A stretch of DNA of 64,000 bases from contig NZ_FZOO01000004.1 in NCBI RefSeq assembly GCF_900188375.1, forward strand, positions 372,001-436,000, in the 5' to 3' direction. Shown here in pieces: positions 1-8,392 of the stretch. Below the pieces are notes generated by a model. It had not been told where the DNA came from. It made no database searches and was given only the letters and a program-made list of their open reading frames with translations. The number at the start of each line of letters is the position of its first letter. The first letter of the stretch is position 1. The DNA comes from Geodermatophilus pulveris. Its GTDB lineage: Bacteria; Actinomycetota; Actinomycetes; Mycobacteriales; Geodermatophilaceae. The position numbers and the translations under genes were made by a program.

Positions 1-504
1 GCCGCGCTCGCCGGCGCGCTGCTGGTCGGCGGCCTGCGGCCGGGCACCGTCGCGCTGGCCTGGGCGGGCGCGGCCGGCGTGGTGCTGGGCGCGGTGGACC
101 TCGCCGCCCACCGGTTGCCCGACCGGGTGACCCTCCCGGCGTCCGCGGCGGTGGCCGCTGCCCTGCTGGTGGACGCCGCGGCGCTGGGCACCTGGCCGGC
201 GCTGCTGCGCGCCGCGCTCGCCGGCGCCGCCGCGTTCGCCGTGGCCGCCCTCGCCGCGGTGCTGTCCCCCCGCGGGCTCGGCTTCGGCGACGTGAAGCTG
301 GTGGGCCTGCTCGGCCTGGTGCTCGGCTGGGTCGGCTGGGGGGCGCTGCTGGCCGGGGTGTTCCTCGGCCTGCTGACCGGCGCGCTGGCCTCGCTGGCGC
401 TGATCGCCACCGGGCGGGCCGGCTGGCGCACCGCGCTGCCGTTCGGCCCGCCGCTGCTGGTGGGCGCCGCGCTCGCCCTGGCCGTGGCCGGCCCGCTGCC
501 CTGA
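1..504 (+). CDS. Prepilin peptidase (A24 family), 5' end outside the window
   Basis: The frame is open from the first base, so only the last 167 residues are visible and the N-terminus lies upstream. The protein is a chain of hydrophobic helices. It carries both aspartate motifs of type IV prepilin leader peptidases: a first Asp near residue 30 followed by AHRLPD, and GFGDVKL near residue 98, the GxGDxK signature. Such enzymes cut the leader of type IV pilin or Flp/Tad pilins at the inner membrane face. A short A24-only form without the N-methylase domain is usual in actinobacteria. It precedes aroC by 36 bases. The start codon cannot be assigned. Confidence 0.85.
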   Translation, partial: AALAGALLVGGLRPGTVALAWAGAAGVVLGAVDLAAHRLPDRVTLPASAAVAAALLVDAAALGTWPALLRAALAGAAAFAVAALAAVLSPRGLGFGDVKLVGLLGLVLGWVGWGALLAGVFLGLLTGALASLALIATGRAGWRTALPFGPPLLVGAALALAVAGPLP

Positions 505-540
505 GGGGGAGCCGGTCCGCCGGCTGGCACACTGACGGCC

Positions 541-1719
541 ATGTTGCGCTGGCTGACCGCCGGTGAGTCGCACGGCCAGCAGCTCACCGCCATCCTCGAG
601 GGCCTCCCGGCCGGCGTCCGGGTCCGGACGGCCGACCTCGACGTCGACCTCGCCCGCCGCCGCCTCGGCCACGGCCGCGGCGCCCGGATGTCCTTCGAGC
701 AGGACGCCGTCTCGCTGACCGGGGGGATCCGGCACGGGGTCACCATGGGCGGGCCGGTCGCCGTCCAGGTCGGCAACACGGAGTGGCCCAGGTGGCAGAC
801 GGTCATGTCCGCCGACCCGGTCGACCCCGAGGTGCTGGCCGGCCAGGCGCGCAACGCCCCGCTGACCCGCCCGCGGCCCGGCCACGCCGACCTCGCCGGC
901 ATGCAGAAGTACGGCTTCGACGACGCCCGGCCGGTGCTGGAGCGGGCCAGCGCCCGCGAGACCGCCGCGCGCGTGGCCCTCGGCGCGGTCGCCCGGGCCT
1001 TCCTCCGCCAGGCGCTGGACGTCGAGGTGCTCAGCCACGTCGTCGGCATCGGCCCGGTCACCGTCCCCGACGGCGTGCTGCCGGGCCCGGGGGACAACCC
1101 GCGGATCGACGAGGACCCGGTCCGCTGCGCCGACCCGGCCACCAGCGAGGCCATGGTCGCCGAGGTCGACGACGCCCGGAAGAACGGCGACACCCTCGGC
1201 GGCGTGGTCGAGGTGGTCGTGCACGGCCTGCCGCCGGGCCTGGGCAGCCACGTGCACTGGGACCGCCGGCTGGACTCCCGGCTGGCCGCCGCGCTCATGG
1301 GCGTGCAGTCGGTCAAGGCCGTGGAGGTCGGCGACGGGCTGGCGACCGCGCGGCGCCGCGGCTCGGTCGCCCACGACGAGATCGTCGCTGACCAGGGCCG
1401 GCTGCGCCGGGTCACCGACCGGGCCGGCGGCATCGAGGGCGGCATGACCACCGGCGAGGTGCTGCGGGTGCGCGCCGCGATGAAGCCGATCTCCACCGTG
1501 CCCCGGGCGCTGGCCACCGTCGACGTGGCCACCGGCGAGGCCGCGGTGGCGATCAACCAGCGCAGCGACGCCTGCGCGGTGCCGCGCGGCAGCGTGGTGA
1601 TGGAGGCGATGGTGGCGCTGGTGCTGGCCGACGCCGCGCTGGAGAAGTTCGGCGGGGACTCGGTCGCCGAGACCCGCCGCAACGCCCGCGGCTACCTCGA
1701 CGCGCTGAGGGTCCGGTGA
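541..1719 (+). CDS. aroC: Chorismate synthase
   Basis: The protein has 392 residues, normal for the family. It begins [12 protein letters not shown], the typical N-terminus, and contains the conserved basic stretch [12 protein letters not shown] that binds substrate and reduced FMN. The enzyme converts 5-enolpyruvylshikimate 3-phosphate to chorismate, the last step of the shikimate pathway, in the cytoplasm. It is the first gene of an aroC-aroK-aroB-aroQ run; its TGA overlaps the GTG of aroK (GTGA), so the two are probably translationally coupled. ATG at 541 is chosen because it matches the family N-terminus. Confidence 0.97.
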   Translation: MLRWLTAGESHGQQLTAILEGLPAGVRVRTADLDVDLARRRLGHGRGARMSFEQDAVSLTGGIRHGVTMGGPVAVQVGNTEWPRWQTVMSADPVDPEVLAGQARNAPLTRPRPGHADLAGMQKYGFDDARPVLERASARETAARVALGAVARAFLRQALDVEVLSHVVGIGPVTVPDGVLPGPGDNPRIDEDPVRCADPATSEAMVAEVDDARKNGDTLGGVVEVVVHGLPPGLGSHVHWDRRLDSRLAAALMGVQSVKAVEVGDGLATARRRGSVAHDEIVADQGRLRRVTDRAGGIEGGMTTGEVLRVRAAMKPISTVPRALATVDVATGEAAVAINQRSDACAVPRGSVVMEAMVALVLADAALEKFGGDSVAETRRNARGYLDALRVR

Positions 1720-2273
1720 GCGCCGGCCCGCCGGTCGCCGCGCCCCGGCCGCTGCTGGTCCTCGTCGGGCCGCCGTCGTCGGGCAAGACCACCGTCGGCA
1801 CGGCCCTGGCCGCCCGGCTCGGGCTGGTCTTCCGCGACACCGACTCCGACGTCGAGGCCGCCACCGGGCAGCGGGTGGCCGACCTGTTCGTCGACCTCGG
1901 CGAGGCGCACTTCCGGGCGCTGGAGGAGCAGGCCGTGGCGGTGGCGCTCGCCGAGCACGACGGCGTCCTGGCCCTGGGCGGCGGCGCGGTGCTCAGCGCC
2001 ACGACCCGGGAGCGGCTGGCCGCCTACACCCGCGCGGGCGGCACCGTGGTGTGGCTCGACGTGGACCTCGCCTCGGCCGCCGAGCGGGTCGGGCTGGGGC
2101 GCAGCCGCCCGGTGCTCGGCCTGAACCCGCGGGCCACCCTGCGCGTGCTGCTCGCCGCCCGGGCCCCGCTCTACGCCGAGGTCGCCACGCTGACGGTGCC
2201 CACCGGCGGCCGCGCGCCCGGCGAGGTCGTCGACGAGGTGGCCGCGGCCGTGCCCGTGCAGGCCGCGCCGTGA
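1716..2273 (+). CDS. aroK: Shikimate kinase
   Basis: The 185-residue protein has a P-loop near residue 17 ([11 protein letters not shown]), the substrate-binding DTDSD motif ([12 protein letters not shown]), a GGGAV loop and an Arg-Pro lid segment (GRSRPVLG). It phosphorylates shikimate at the 3-hydroxyl with ATP. The GTG start overlaps the aroC stop by 4 bases, and its own stop overlaps the start of aroB. The short Ala/Pro-rich N-terminal extension before the P-loop is unremarkable for high-GC actinobacteria. Confidence 0.95.
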   Translation: MSAGPPVAAPRPLLVLVGPPSSGKTTVGTALAARLGLVFRDTDSDVEAATGQRVADLFVDLGEAHFRALEEQAVAVALAEHDGVLALGGGAVLSATTRERLAAYTRAGGTVVWLDVDLASAAERVGLGRSRPVLGLNPRATLRVLLAARAPLYAEVATLTVPTGGRAPGEVVDEVAAAVPVQAAP

Positions 2274-3337
2274 GGCGGGTGACCGTCCCGGGCGCGCACC
2301 CCTACGACGTCGTCATCGGGCCCGGCGCCCGGTACGAGCTCGGCGCGCTGACCACCGGCGTCCTCGACGGCGCCGCCCGCGCCGCCGTCGTGCACGCCGC
2401 GCCGCTGGCCGGGCAGGCCGGCGCGGTGGTGGAGACGCTGCAGACCGCCGGGGTGGCCGCCGAGGCGCTGGTCGTCCCCGACGGGGAGGCGGCCAAGACC
2501 GCCGAGGTCGCCGCCGGCCTCTGGGAGGAGCTCGGCCGGCTGGGGCTGACCCGCTCCGACGCGGTCGTCGGGGTCGGCGGCGGTGCCGTGACCGACCTCG
2601 CCGGCTTCGTCGCCGCGACCTGGAACCGCGGTGTGCGGGTCGTGCAGGTGCCGACCAGCCTGCTCGGCATGGTGGACGCCGCGGTCGGCGGCAAGACCGG
2701 CATCAACACCGGCGCCGGCAAGAACCTGGTCGGCGCCTTCCACCCGCCGGTGGCCGTGCTCGCCGACACCGACGTCCTGGCCGGCCTCCCGGAGGCGGAG
2801 TACCGCTCCGGGCTGGCCGAGGTGGTCAAGTGCGGCTTCATCGCCGACGGCGCCGTCCTGGACGCCCTCGAGCTCGACCCCACCGGCCGGCGCGACCCCG
2901 CCGACCTCATCGAGCGCGCGGTGCAGGTCAAGGCCGCCGCCGTGGCGGCGGACCTGCACGACACCGGCGTGCGGGAGTTCCTCAACTACGGGCACACGCT
3001 GGGCCACGCCGTCGAGCGGGTGGAGGACTTCGGCTGGCGGCACGGCGAGGCGGTCGCCGTCGGGCTGGTGTTCGCCGCCGAGCTGGCCGGGCAGGCCGGG
3101 TTGCTCAGCCGCGGGGAGGTCGAGCGCCACCACCGGCTGATCGCCGCCATGGGCCTGCCCACCCGCTACGCCGGCGCCTGGGACCGCATCCAGGAGGTCA
3201 TGCGGCGGGACAAGAAGGCCCGCGGCGCGGCGCTGCGGTTCGTCGTCCTCGACGGCATCGGCAACCCGACCATCCTCAGCGACCCCGACCCGGCCTGGCT
3301 CGACGCGGCGTGGGCCGCGGTCTCGGAGGCGGCATGA
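2270..3337 (+). CDS. aroB: 3-dehydroquinate synthase
   Basis: The 355-residue protein cyclises DAHP to 3-dehydroquinate using NAD and a divalent metal. Visible hallmarks are [47 protein letters not shown], and the metal-ligand segments [19 protein letters not shown] and HGEAVAVG. The frame stays open far upstream into aroK, but the GTG at 2270 overlaps the aroK stop and places [14 protein letters not shown] at the N-terminus, as expected. The aroQ start overlaps its 3' end by 4 bases. Confidence 0.96.
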   Translation: MRRVTVPGAHPYDVVIGPGARYELGALTTGVLDGAARAAVVHAAPLAGQAGAVVETLQTAGVAAEALVVPDGEAAKTAEVAAGLWEELGRLGLTRSDAVVGVGGGAVTDLAGFVAATWNRGVRVVQVPTSLLGMVDAAVGGKTGINTGAGKNLVGAFHPPVAVLADTDVLAGLPEAEYRSGLAEVVKCGFIADGAVLDALELDPTGRRDPADLIERAVQVKAAAVAADLHDTGVREFLNYGHTLGHAVERVEDFGWRHGEAVAVGLVFAAELAGQAGLLSRGEVERHHRLIAAMGLPTRYAGAWDRIQEVMRRDKKARGAALRFVVLDGIGNPTILSDPDPAWLDAAWAAVSEAA

Positions 3338-3780
3338 CCATCCAGGTGCTGAACGGCGCCAACCTCGGCCGGCTGGGCACGCGGGAGCCGGAGAAGTACG
3401 GGACGACGACGTACGCGGAGCTGGTCGACCTGGTCACCGCCGCGGCCGGCGAGCTGGGCCTGCAGGTGCGGGTCCGGCAGACCGACGACGAGGGCGAGCT
3501 GCTGCGCTGGGTGCACGCCGCGGCCGACGCCGGCGACCCGGTGGTCATCAACCCGGCCGGCTGGTCGCACACCTCGGTGGTGCTGCGCGACGCGCTGGCG
3601 ATGCTCACCGCCCCGCTGGTCGAGGTGCACATCAGCAACATCCACCGGCGCGAGGTGTTCCGGCACCACTCGTACGTCTCGGCGGTCGCCGACGGCGTCA
3701 TCGCCGGGCTCGGCGTGCAGGGCTACGTGCTGGCGCTGCGCTGGCTGGCCGACCGCGGAGCGGACCGGGGGGCACGGTGA
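3334..3780 (+). CDS. aroQ: 3-dehydroquinate dehydratase, type II
   Basis: The protein has 148 residues, the usual size of the dodecameric type II enzyme. It shows [23 protein letters not shown] with the catalytic Tyr, the [16 protein letters not shown] motif with the catalytic His, and [18 protein letters not shown]. It dehydrates 3-dehydroquinate to 3-dehydroshikimate. The ATG overlaps the aroB stop (ATGA). The last ten residues are a charged tail (DRGADRGAR) encoded by a short sequence that recurs at the 3' end of pyrR. aroE, needed to complete the pathway, is not in this window. Confidence 0.96.
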   Translation: MTIQVLNGANLGRLGTREPEKYGTTTYAELVDLVTAAAGELGLQVRVRQTDDEGELLRWVHAAADAGDPVVINPAGWSHTSVVLRDALAMLTAPLVEVHISNIHRREVFRHHSYVSAVADGVIAGLGVQGYVLALRWLADRGADRGAR

Positions 3781-4901
3781 GGTACGCGGACCGGCGGGAG
3801 CGGCTCCGGGCGACGGCGGCCGGGCGCGGGCTGGACGCGGTCCTGGTCACCGAGCTGCTCAACGTGCGCTACCTGACCGGGTTCACCGGCTCCAACGGGG
3901 CGCTGCTGCTCCGCACCGATCCGTCCCCCGCCCACCCGGACCTGTTCGGCACGGACGGCCGCTACACCACCCAGGCCGGCGTGCAGGTGCCCGACGTGGA
4001 GCTGCTGGTCGACCGCGGCACCGTCGCCGCGCTGGCCCGCGCGGCGGTGCGTGGGGGAGCCGGGCGGATCGGCTTCGAGAGCCACCACGTCACCGTCGAC
4101 GGGCTGCACGCGCTGCAGTCGGTGCTCGAGGACGCCGCCGCCGGCGGCACGGTGCCCGGGCTGGTCAGTGTGCGGTGCGCGGTGGAGGCGCTGCGCGCGG
4201 TCAAGGACGACGACGAGGTGGACGCGCTGCGCCGGGCCTGCGCGGTCGCCGACGCCGCACTGGCCGAGCTGGCCGCCGAGGGCGCGCTGCGGCCCGGGCG
4301 CACCGAGCTGCAGGTCGGCCGCGAGCTGGACGCCCGGATGCTGACGATGGGTGCCGAGGCCCCGTCGTTCGAGACGATCGTGGCCACCGGAGCCAACTCC
4401 GCCATCCCGCACCACCGGCCCGACGCCACCGAGCTGCGCGCCGGCGACCTGCTCAAGCTCGACTTCGGCGCGACCGTCGACGGCTACCACTCCGACATGA
4501 CCCGCACGGTCCTGCTGGGCGGGGCGGGTGGGGAGCCGGCCGACTGGCAGCGCGAGGTGTACGAGCTGGTCGCGGCGGCGCAGGCCGCGGGCCGGGCGGC
4601 GCTGGCGGTCGGCGCCGACGTGGTCGCCGTCGATGCGGCGGCCCGCGACGTCATCGCGCAGGCCGGCCACGCCGAGCACTTCACGCACGGCCTGGGCCAC
4701 GGCGTGGGGCTGCAGATCCACGAGGCGCCGGGCATCGGCCAGCAGGGCGCGGGTAGGCTGACCGCCGGCATGGCCGTCACCGTGGAGCCCGGCGTCTACC
4801 TGCCCGGCCACGGCGGTGTCCGGATCGAGGACACGCTGGTCGTCACGGACGACGAGCCCGAGTTGTTGACCCTCACGAGCAAGGAACTGCTGGTCCTCTA
4901 G
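3777..4901 (+). CDS. Xaa-Pro aminopeptidase/dipeptidase (M24B)
   Basis: The 374-residue protein has a creatinase-like N-terminal domain ([15 protein letters not shown]) and a pita-bread metallopeptidase domain. The five metal ligands of M24 enzymes are visible: [16 protein letters not shown] (two Asp), [10 protein letters not shown] (His), TVEPGVYL (Glu) and GVRIEDT (Glu). It probably removes N-terminal residues ahead of proline in the cytoplasm. The GTG start overlaps the aroQ stop, and its stop abuts the efp ATG with no spacing. A peptidase of this kind next to efp is a common actinobacterial arrangement; EF-P helps translate proline stretches, but any functional link is only suggestive. 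Confidence 0.93.
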   Translation: MRYADRRERLRATAAGRGLDAVLVTELLNVRYLTGFTGSNGALLLRTDPSPAHPDLFGTDGRYTTQAGVQVPDVELLVDRGTVAALARAAVRGGAGRIGFESHHVTVDGLHALQSVLEDAAAGGTVPGLVSVRCAVEALRAVKDDDEVDALRRACAVADAALAELAAEGALRPGRTELQVGRELDARMLTMGAEAPSFETIVATGANSAIPHHRPDATELRAGDLLKLDFGATVDGYHSDMTRTVLLGGAGGEPADWQREVYELVAAAQAAGRAALAVGADVVAVDAAARDVIAQAGHAEHFTHGLGHGVGLQIHEAPGIGQQGAGRLTAGMAVTVEPGVYLPGHGGVRIEDTLVVTDDEPELLTLTSKELLVL

Positions 4902-5462
<561 letters not shown>

Positions 5463-5486
5463 CCGGGCGGGTCGGGGAGAGCGCCC

Positions 5487-5894
5487 GTGGCCGCACGGTC
5501 CAAGGCGCGCAAGCGCGCCGTCGACGTCCTCTACGAGGCCGACGTCCGCGGCAGCGACCCGCTGGAGCTGCTCCGCGAGCGGGTGGCGCAGGCCTCCCCG
5601 CCCATCCCCGACCACGCCGTCCGGCTGGTCGAGGGGGTGTCCGGGCACGCCGCCCGCATCGACGAGCTGATCGACCGGCACGCCCGCGGCTGGTCGCTGG
5701 GACGGCTGCCGGACGTGGACCGGGCCATCCTGCGGATGGCGGTCTTCGAGCTGCTGTGGGTCGACGACGTGCCCGACCCGGTGGTCATCGACGAGGCCGT
5801 CGAGCTGGCCCGGAGCCTGTCCACCGACGACTCGCCGGCCTACGTCAACGGCGTGCTGGGCGCCGTGCTGGACGCCGAGGTGCCGACCGGCTGA
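5487..5894 (+). CDS. nusB: Transcription antitermination factor NusB
   Basis: The 135-residue all-helical protein shows the NusB pattern: ARSKARKRAVDVLYEADVRG at the N-terminus and DRAILRMAVFELLW with VVIDEAVELARSLSTDDSPAYVNGVLGAVLD at the C-terminus. With NusE (S10) it binds boxA RNA and supports rRNA antitermination. The GTG start at 5487 has a GGGGAGAG ribosome binding site. In other actinobacteria bldD follows nusB closely; here about 9 kb of accessory genes lie between them, starting 27 bases away with a convergent gene. Confidence 0.95.
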   Translation: MAARSKARKRAVDVLYEADVRGSDPLELLRERVAQASPPIPDHAVRLVEGVSGHAARIDELIDRHARGWSLGRLPDVDRAILRMAVFELLWVDDVPDPVVIDEAVELARSLSTDDSPAYVNGVLGAVLDAEVPTG

Positions 5895-5921
5895 GCAGCG
5901 GGACCCGCCGACGCGGTGGGC

Positions 5922-6380
5922 TCAGCCCCGCTCGACGGTGAACGTCACCGTGTCGCCCGCGGCGACCCTGCAGGTGACGCGCAGCCTCCCGACCGGGACA
6001 CCACGGCCCAGCTCGCAGCGGACCTCCCGGCCGTCGACGCGGAGGGTCACCCGGTCGCCGTCGACGGCCGCGATGCCGAACGTCGTGCCGAGGACGTACG
6101 CCCGTGAGTCGCTGCCGCCCAGCGTCACCGAGAAGGCGTCCCCGGAACAGGACACCAAGCTCAGGGAACCGGACACGGACACGGACGCACCGGCTGCGGA
6201 CGCACGGACCGAGCCGGACGAGACCCCGCTCCTGCGGGCCCCCGACGCGCCCCTGCGGGGGAACGACCGGGAGCACGCCGCCGACAGCGCGAGCAGGAGG
6301 GTCGGCACGAGGGCGCCGACGGGCACGGGCACGGTGCGCCTCCGGGGGACCCGGGACGGCACGCGGAACAGGTCTCCCAC
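5922..6380 (-). CDS. Small lipoprotein, paralogue of the gene at 7970-8392
   Basis: The 152-residue protein begins with a GTG preceded by a strong GGAGGTG site. It has a basic stretch, a hydrophobic segment (VGALVPTLLLALSAAC) ending in a probable lipobox Cys, a low-complexity Ser/Gly linker, and a compact beta-rich C-terminal domain of about 80 residues. That domain aligns with the lipoprotein at 7970-8392: SCSGDAFSVTLGG, then RVTLRVDGREVRC, then VTCRVAAGDTVTFTV. Two or three conserved Cys suggest a disulfide outside the cell. I do not recognise a named family. It is the last gene of the minus-strand peptide island, 44 bases after the glutaminyl cyclotransferase gene. Confidence 0.75.
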   Translation of the reverse strand: MGDLFRVPSRVPRRRTVPVPVGALVPTLLLALSAACSRSFPRRGASGARRSGVSSGSVRASAAGASVSVSGSLSLVSCSGDAFSVTLGGSDSRAYVLGTTFGIAAVDGDRVTLRVDGREVRCELGRGVPVGRLRVTCRVAAGDTVTFTVERG

Positions 6381-6424
6381 GGGGCACCTCCAGACGGACG
6401 GGGGTGGCCACGGCCGGCCACCGG

Positions 6425-7345
6425 TCACTCCTGCACGAGACGGACGCGGAACGAGACGGGCCACAGCTTCCCCGTGAGCAGGTACTCGTCGCCGCCCAGC
6501 GCCGCGATGCCGTTGAGCACCGCGTCGGCGTTGGCCCGCCGCGCCGGGTCGAGCAGCCCGGTCGCGTCGACGGCGGCGGTCACCTGCCCGCCGGCCGGGT
6601 CGATGCGGACGAGGGCGTCGGAGGGCCACACGTTGGCCCAGACCTGCCCCCCGACGCACTCGAGCTCGTTGAGCCGGGTCACCGGCTCGCCGTCGATCAC
6701 GACCGCGACGGACCCGGTCTCGGCGAAGGTGACCGGGTCGTGGAAGCGCAGCCGGTCGGTCCCGTCACTGCGCACCAGGCGGGTGCCGTCGTGGCACAGC
6801 CCCCAGCCCTCCCCGTCGAGCGGCACCTGCCCGCGGAGGGTGAGGGTGGTGCGGTCCCACTCCAGCGCCACGCCGTCCTGCCAGGTGAGCTGCCAGATGC
6901 GGTCACCGGCGACGGCGATGCCCTCGCCGAACAGCTGCCCGGGCAGGGGCTCGGCGCGCAGCACCGCGCCCGTCGCGGGGTCGAGCACGCGCAACTGGGA
7001 CCTGCCCTCGAGCCCGGTGCCCTCGTAGAGGGTGCCCTCGTGCAGATCCAGCCCCTGGGTGTAGGCCGAGGGGTCGTGGGGCACCTCGGCCACGACCTCC
7101 GGGCGCAGGACCGGGACCGACCCGGCCCACTCGCTGGTGACGGCGTCCCCGGGCTGCGGCGGCGCGCTCCCGCCGGGGACCCCCGCGCCGTCCCCTGACG
7201 AGCAGCCGGTCACCACCACGACGGCGAGGACGGCGCCGGCCGTCCGGCGGCGACCCCGGCGGGCGGCGCGCAGGACCGGGCAGGCGGAGGAGGGGCGACC
7301 AGTGGCCGGTCGCCCCCCCTCACCGGTACGGCGGCACGCCGACAT
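6425..7345 (-). CDS. Secreted glutaminyl-peptide cyclotransferase (beta-propeller type)
   Basis: Residues from about 70 on match the plant/bacterial glutamine cyclotransferase family (PF05096 type): YTQGLDLHEGTLYEGTGLEG, LFGEGIAVAGDRIWQLTW, GEGWGLCHDGTRLVRSDG and LNELECVGGQVWANVW. The family converts N-terminal Gln of peptides to pyroglutamate. A basic region and hydrophobic stretch ending VVVVTGC gives a lipoprotein signal, so it acts outside the membrane. The start is uncertain: ATG at 7345 places the hairpin at 7292-7316 inside codons 10-18, while a CTG at 7273 would give an ideal short signal peptide starting behind the hairpin. It follows a Gly-rich peptide gene, whose conserved Gln may be the substrate (inference). 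Confidence 0.88.
   Translation of the reverse strand: MSACRRTGEGGRPATGRPSSACPVLRAARRGRRRTAGAVLAVVVVTGCSSGDGAGVPGGSAPPQPGDAVTSEWAGSVPVLRPEVVAEVPHDPSAYTQGLDLHEGTLYEGTGLEGRSQLRVLDPATGAVLRAEPLPGQLFGEGIAVAGDRIWQLTWQDGVALEWDRTTLTLRGQVPLDGEGWGLCHDGTRLVRSDGTDRLRFHDPVTFAETGSVAVVIDGEPVTRLNELECVGGQVWANVWPSDALVRIDPAGGQVTAAVDATGLLDPARRANADAVLNGIAALGGDEYLLTGKLWPVSFRVRLVQE
7292..7316 (-). terminator. Hairpin behind peptide gene A
   Basis: Arms GGGGCGACC (7292-7300) and GGTCGCCCC (7308-7316) pair perfectly across a 7-base loop. The same hairpin, with a longer stem, lies behind the other two peptide genes; in this copy one base (7301) breaks the inner stem. No long U-run follows, so it may attenuate or protect the peptide mRNA and may not stop all transcription into the cyclotransferase gene. 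Confidence 0.6.
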
Positions 7346-7401
7346 CGGTGCGGGGTCAGTGCACGACGTCATCGGGGCGTACCGCCGGCCGGGGTCAGCG
7401 G

Positions 7402-7638
7402 TCAGTCGTCGCCGCCGTCGCCACCGTCGCCGCCGTCGCCGCCGACGCCACCGGTCGCCGTGGCGACACCGGACACCGCCGACAGGTCGCTGTCGGTCAC
7501 GTTGCCCTGGACGAAGATGACCGCGGCGGAGATGGCGAGGGCGTCCCCGCCGCGGCCGCCGTTGCCGCCGGCCCCGCCGGCTCCGGCCTGCAGGGTGGTC
7601 CGGGCGGGCAGCAGGTCGACGGTCTGGTCCTCGAACAT
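7402..7638 (-). CDS. Gly-rich small peptide A, putative modified/processed precursor
   Basis: The 78-residue protein has a perfect AGGAGG ribosome binding site 5 bases before ATG. Its first 19 residues (MFEDQTVDLLPARTTLQAG) are nearly identical in three copies in this island. They are followed by a Gly/Ala/Asn stretch, a conserved GGDALA, a variable hydrophobic block (residues 39-60) and a Gly/Asp tail ending DD. There is no signal peptide and no cysteine. The leader-like conserved N-terminus, variable C-terminal part, abundant ribosome binding and neighbouring RRE-like protease suggest a RiPP-type precursor. The family and product are not recognised, and a structural Gly-rich protein remains possible. 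Confidence 0.75.
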   Translation of the reverse strand: MFEDQTVDLLPARTTLQAGAGGAGGNGGRGGDALAISAAVIFVQGNVTDSDLSAVSGVATATGGVGGDGGDGGDGGDD

Positions 7639-7832
7639 GGTTCCTCCTGGTGCGTGCTGGACGTCTGCGTGCCAGGCGGGCCGAGTCCCTCGCCCAGGCG
7701 GCCCGCAGGCGCGCTGGGTCCGGCCCCGGCCCGGATGGCCGCCGGTCACCACGTCGGCGCCGGCCGGGTCGATCCTGTCGAGCGGTCCGCCGTCGGAGCA
7801 TCGGTGAGCACCACCGAGGTGACGGTGCGTGC
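7520..7832. repeat. Duplicated block, copy 1 (pairs with 11560-11872)
   Basis: This block covers the first 39 codons of peptide gene A and about 195 bases upstream of it. The 277 bases at 7520-7796 are identical to 11560-11836, and three mismatches (7797, 7818, 7822) follow before the similarity fades at 7833. The identity runs equally through coding and noncoding sequence, so it reflects recent duplication or gene conversion and not only selection on the peptide. Confidence 0.9.
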
Positions 7833-7969
7833 CCACGCAGGGTCCGTGGACGGACCACGGAGCCCCCACCACGGACACGCAGTCGACCGGCCGCGGACCC
7901 CGGGGGACACCGGCCCGGTGCCGTCACGCGGCCGGCGCGACGCGGGCGGGGACGCACCGGCCGACCGCG
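7639..7969. other. Gene-free interval upstream of peptide A, probable promoter and long leader
   Basis: There are 331 bases between the lipoprotein stop and peptide A. I see no convincing coding frame. Most of it belongs to the duplicated block, and its far part (about 7740-7832) is recognisably similar to the region at the same position before peptide gene B (about 11120-11215). That conservation over about 200 bases before all three peptides points to a promoter plus leader that moves with the gene. No clear -10/-35 pair can be named. Confidence 0.45.
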
Positions 7970-8392
7970 TCAGCCGATCGGGACGGTCAGGGTGACGGCG
8001 TCGCCCGTGACGGCCGTGCAGGTCAGCGGAACGGGGCCGGCCGACGCGCGCTGCCCCTCCCTGCAGGTGACGTCCCGCCCGTCGACGCGGATGGCCGCAC
8101 GGCCGTCGCGGACGGCGTCGAGCGTGAGCACGCCACCGGGGACCGCGACACTCGACCCGGTGCCCGCGAGGGTCACCGAGCACGCGGTCCCCGAGCAGGA
8201 GGCCGTGCTGACCGCGCCGGCACCCGGGGAGCCGGCCGCACCAGCGGACCCCGCCGCGCTCGCCGCGCCCGCCGCGGCGCGGGTGCTGTCCGGACCGCCC
8301 GCGCCGGCCGGGGCCGAGCAGGCCGTGACGAGCAGCACCGGGACGAGGGCCCGGGCGCGGAGCCCGACGGGCCGCCGGGCCGCCGGCGTCAC
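7970..8392 (-). CDS. Small lipoprotein coupled to the RRE-M50 protease
   Basis: The 140-residue protein begins GTG at 8392, overlapping the stop of the protease gene, so the two are probably translated together. The N-terminus VTPAARRPVGLRARALVPVLL runs into VTAC, a good lipobox. An Ala/Gly/Ser linker precedes a beta-rich domain with five Cys after the lipobox (SCSGTACSVTL, VDGRDVTC, PLTCTAVTGD). The domain is paralogous to the lipoprotein at 5922-6380. The role is unknown; tight coupling to the protease suggests an extracytoplasmic partner or binding protein for the processed peptide (inference). Confidence 0.8.
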   Translation of the reverse strand: MTPAARRPVGLRARALVPVLLVTACSAPAGAGGPDSTRAAAGAASAAGSAGAAGSPGAGAVSTASCSGTACSVTLAGTGSSVAVPGGVLTLDAVRDGRAAIRVDGRDVTCREGQRASAGPVPLTCTAVTGDAVTLTVPIG

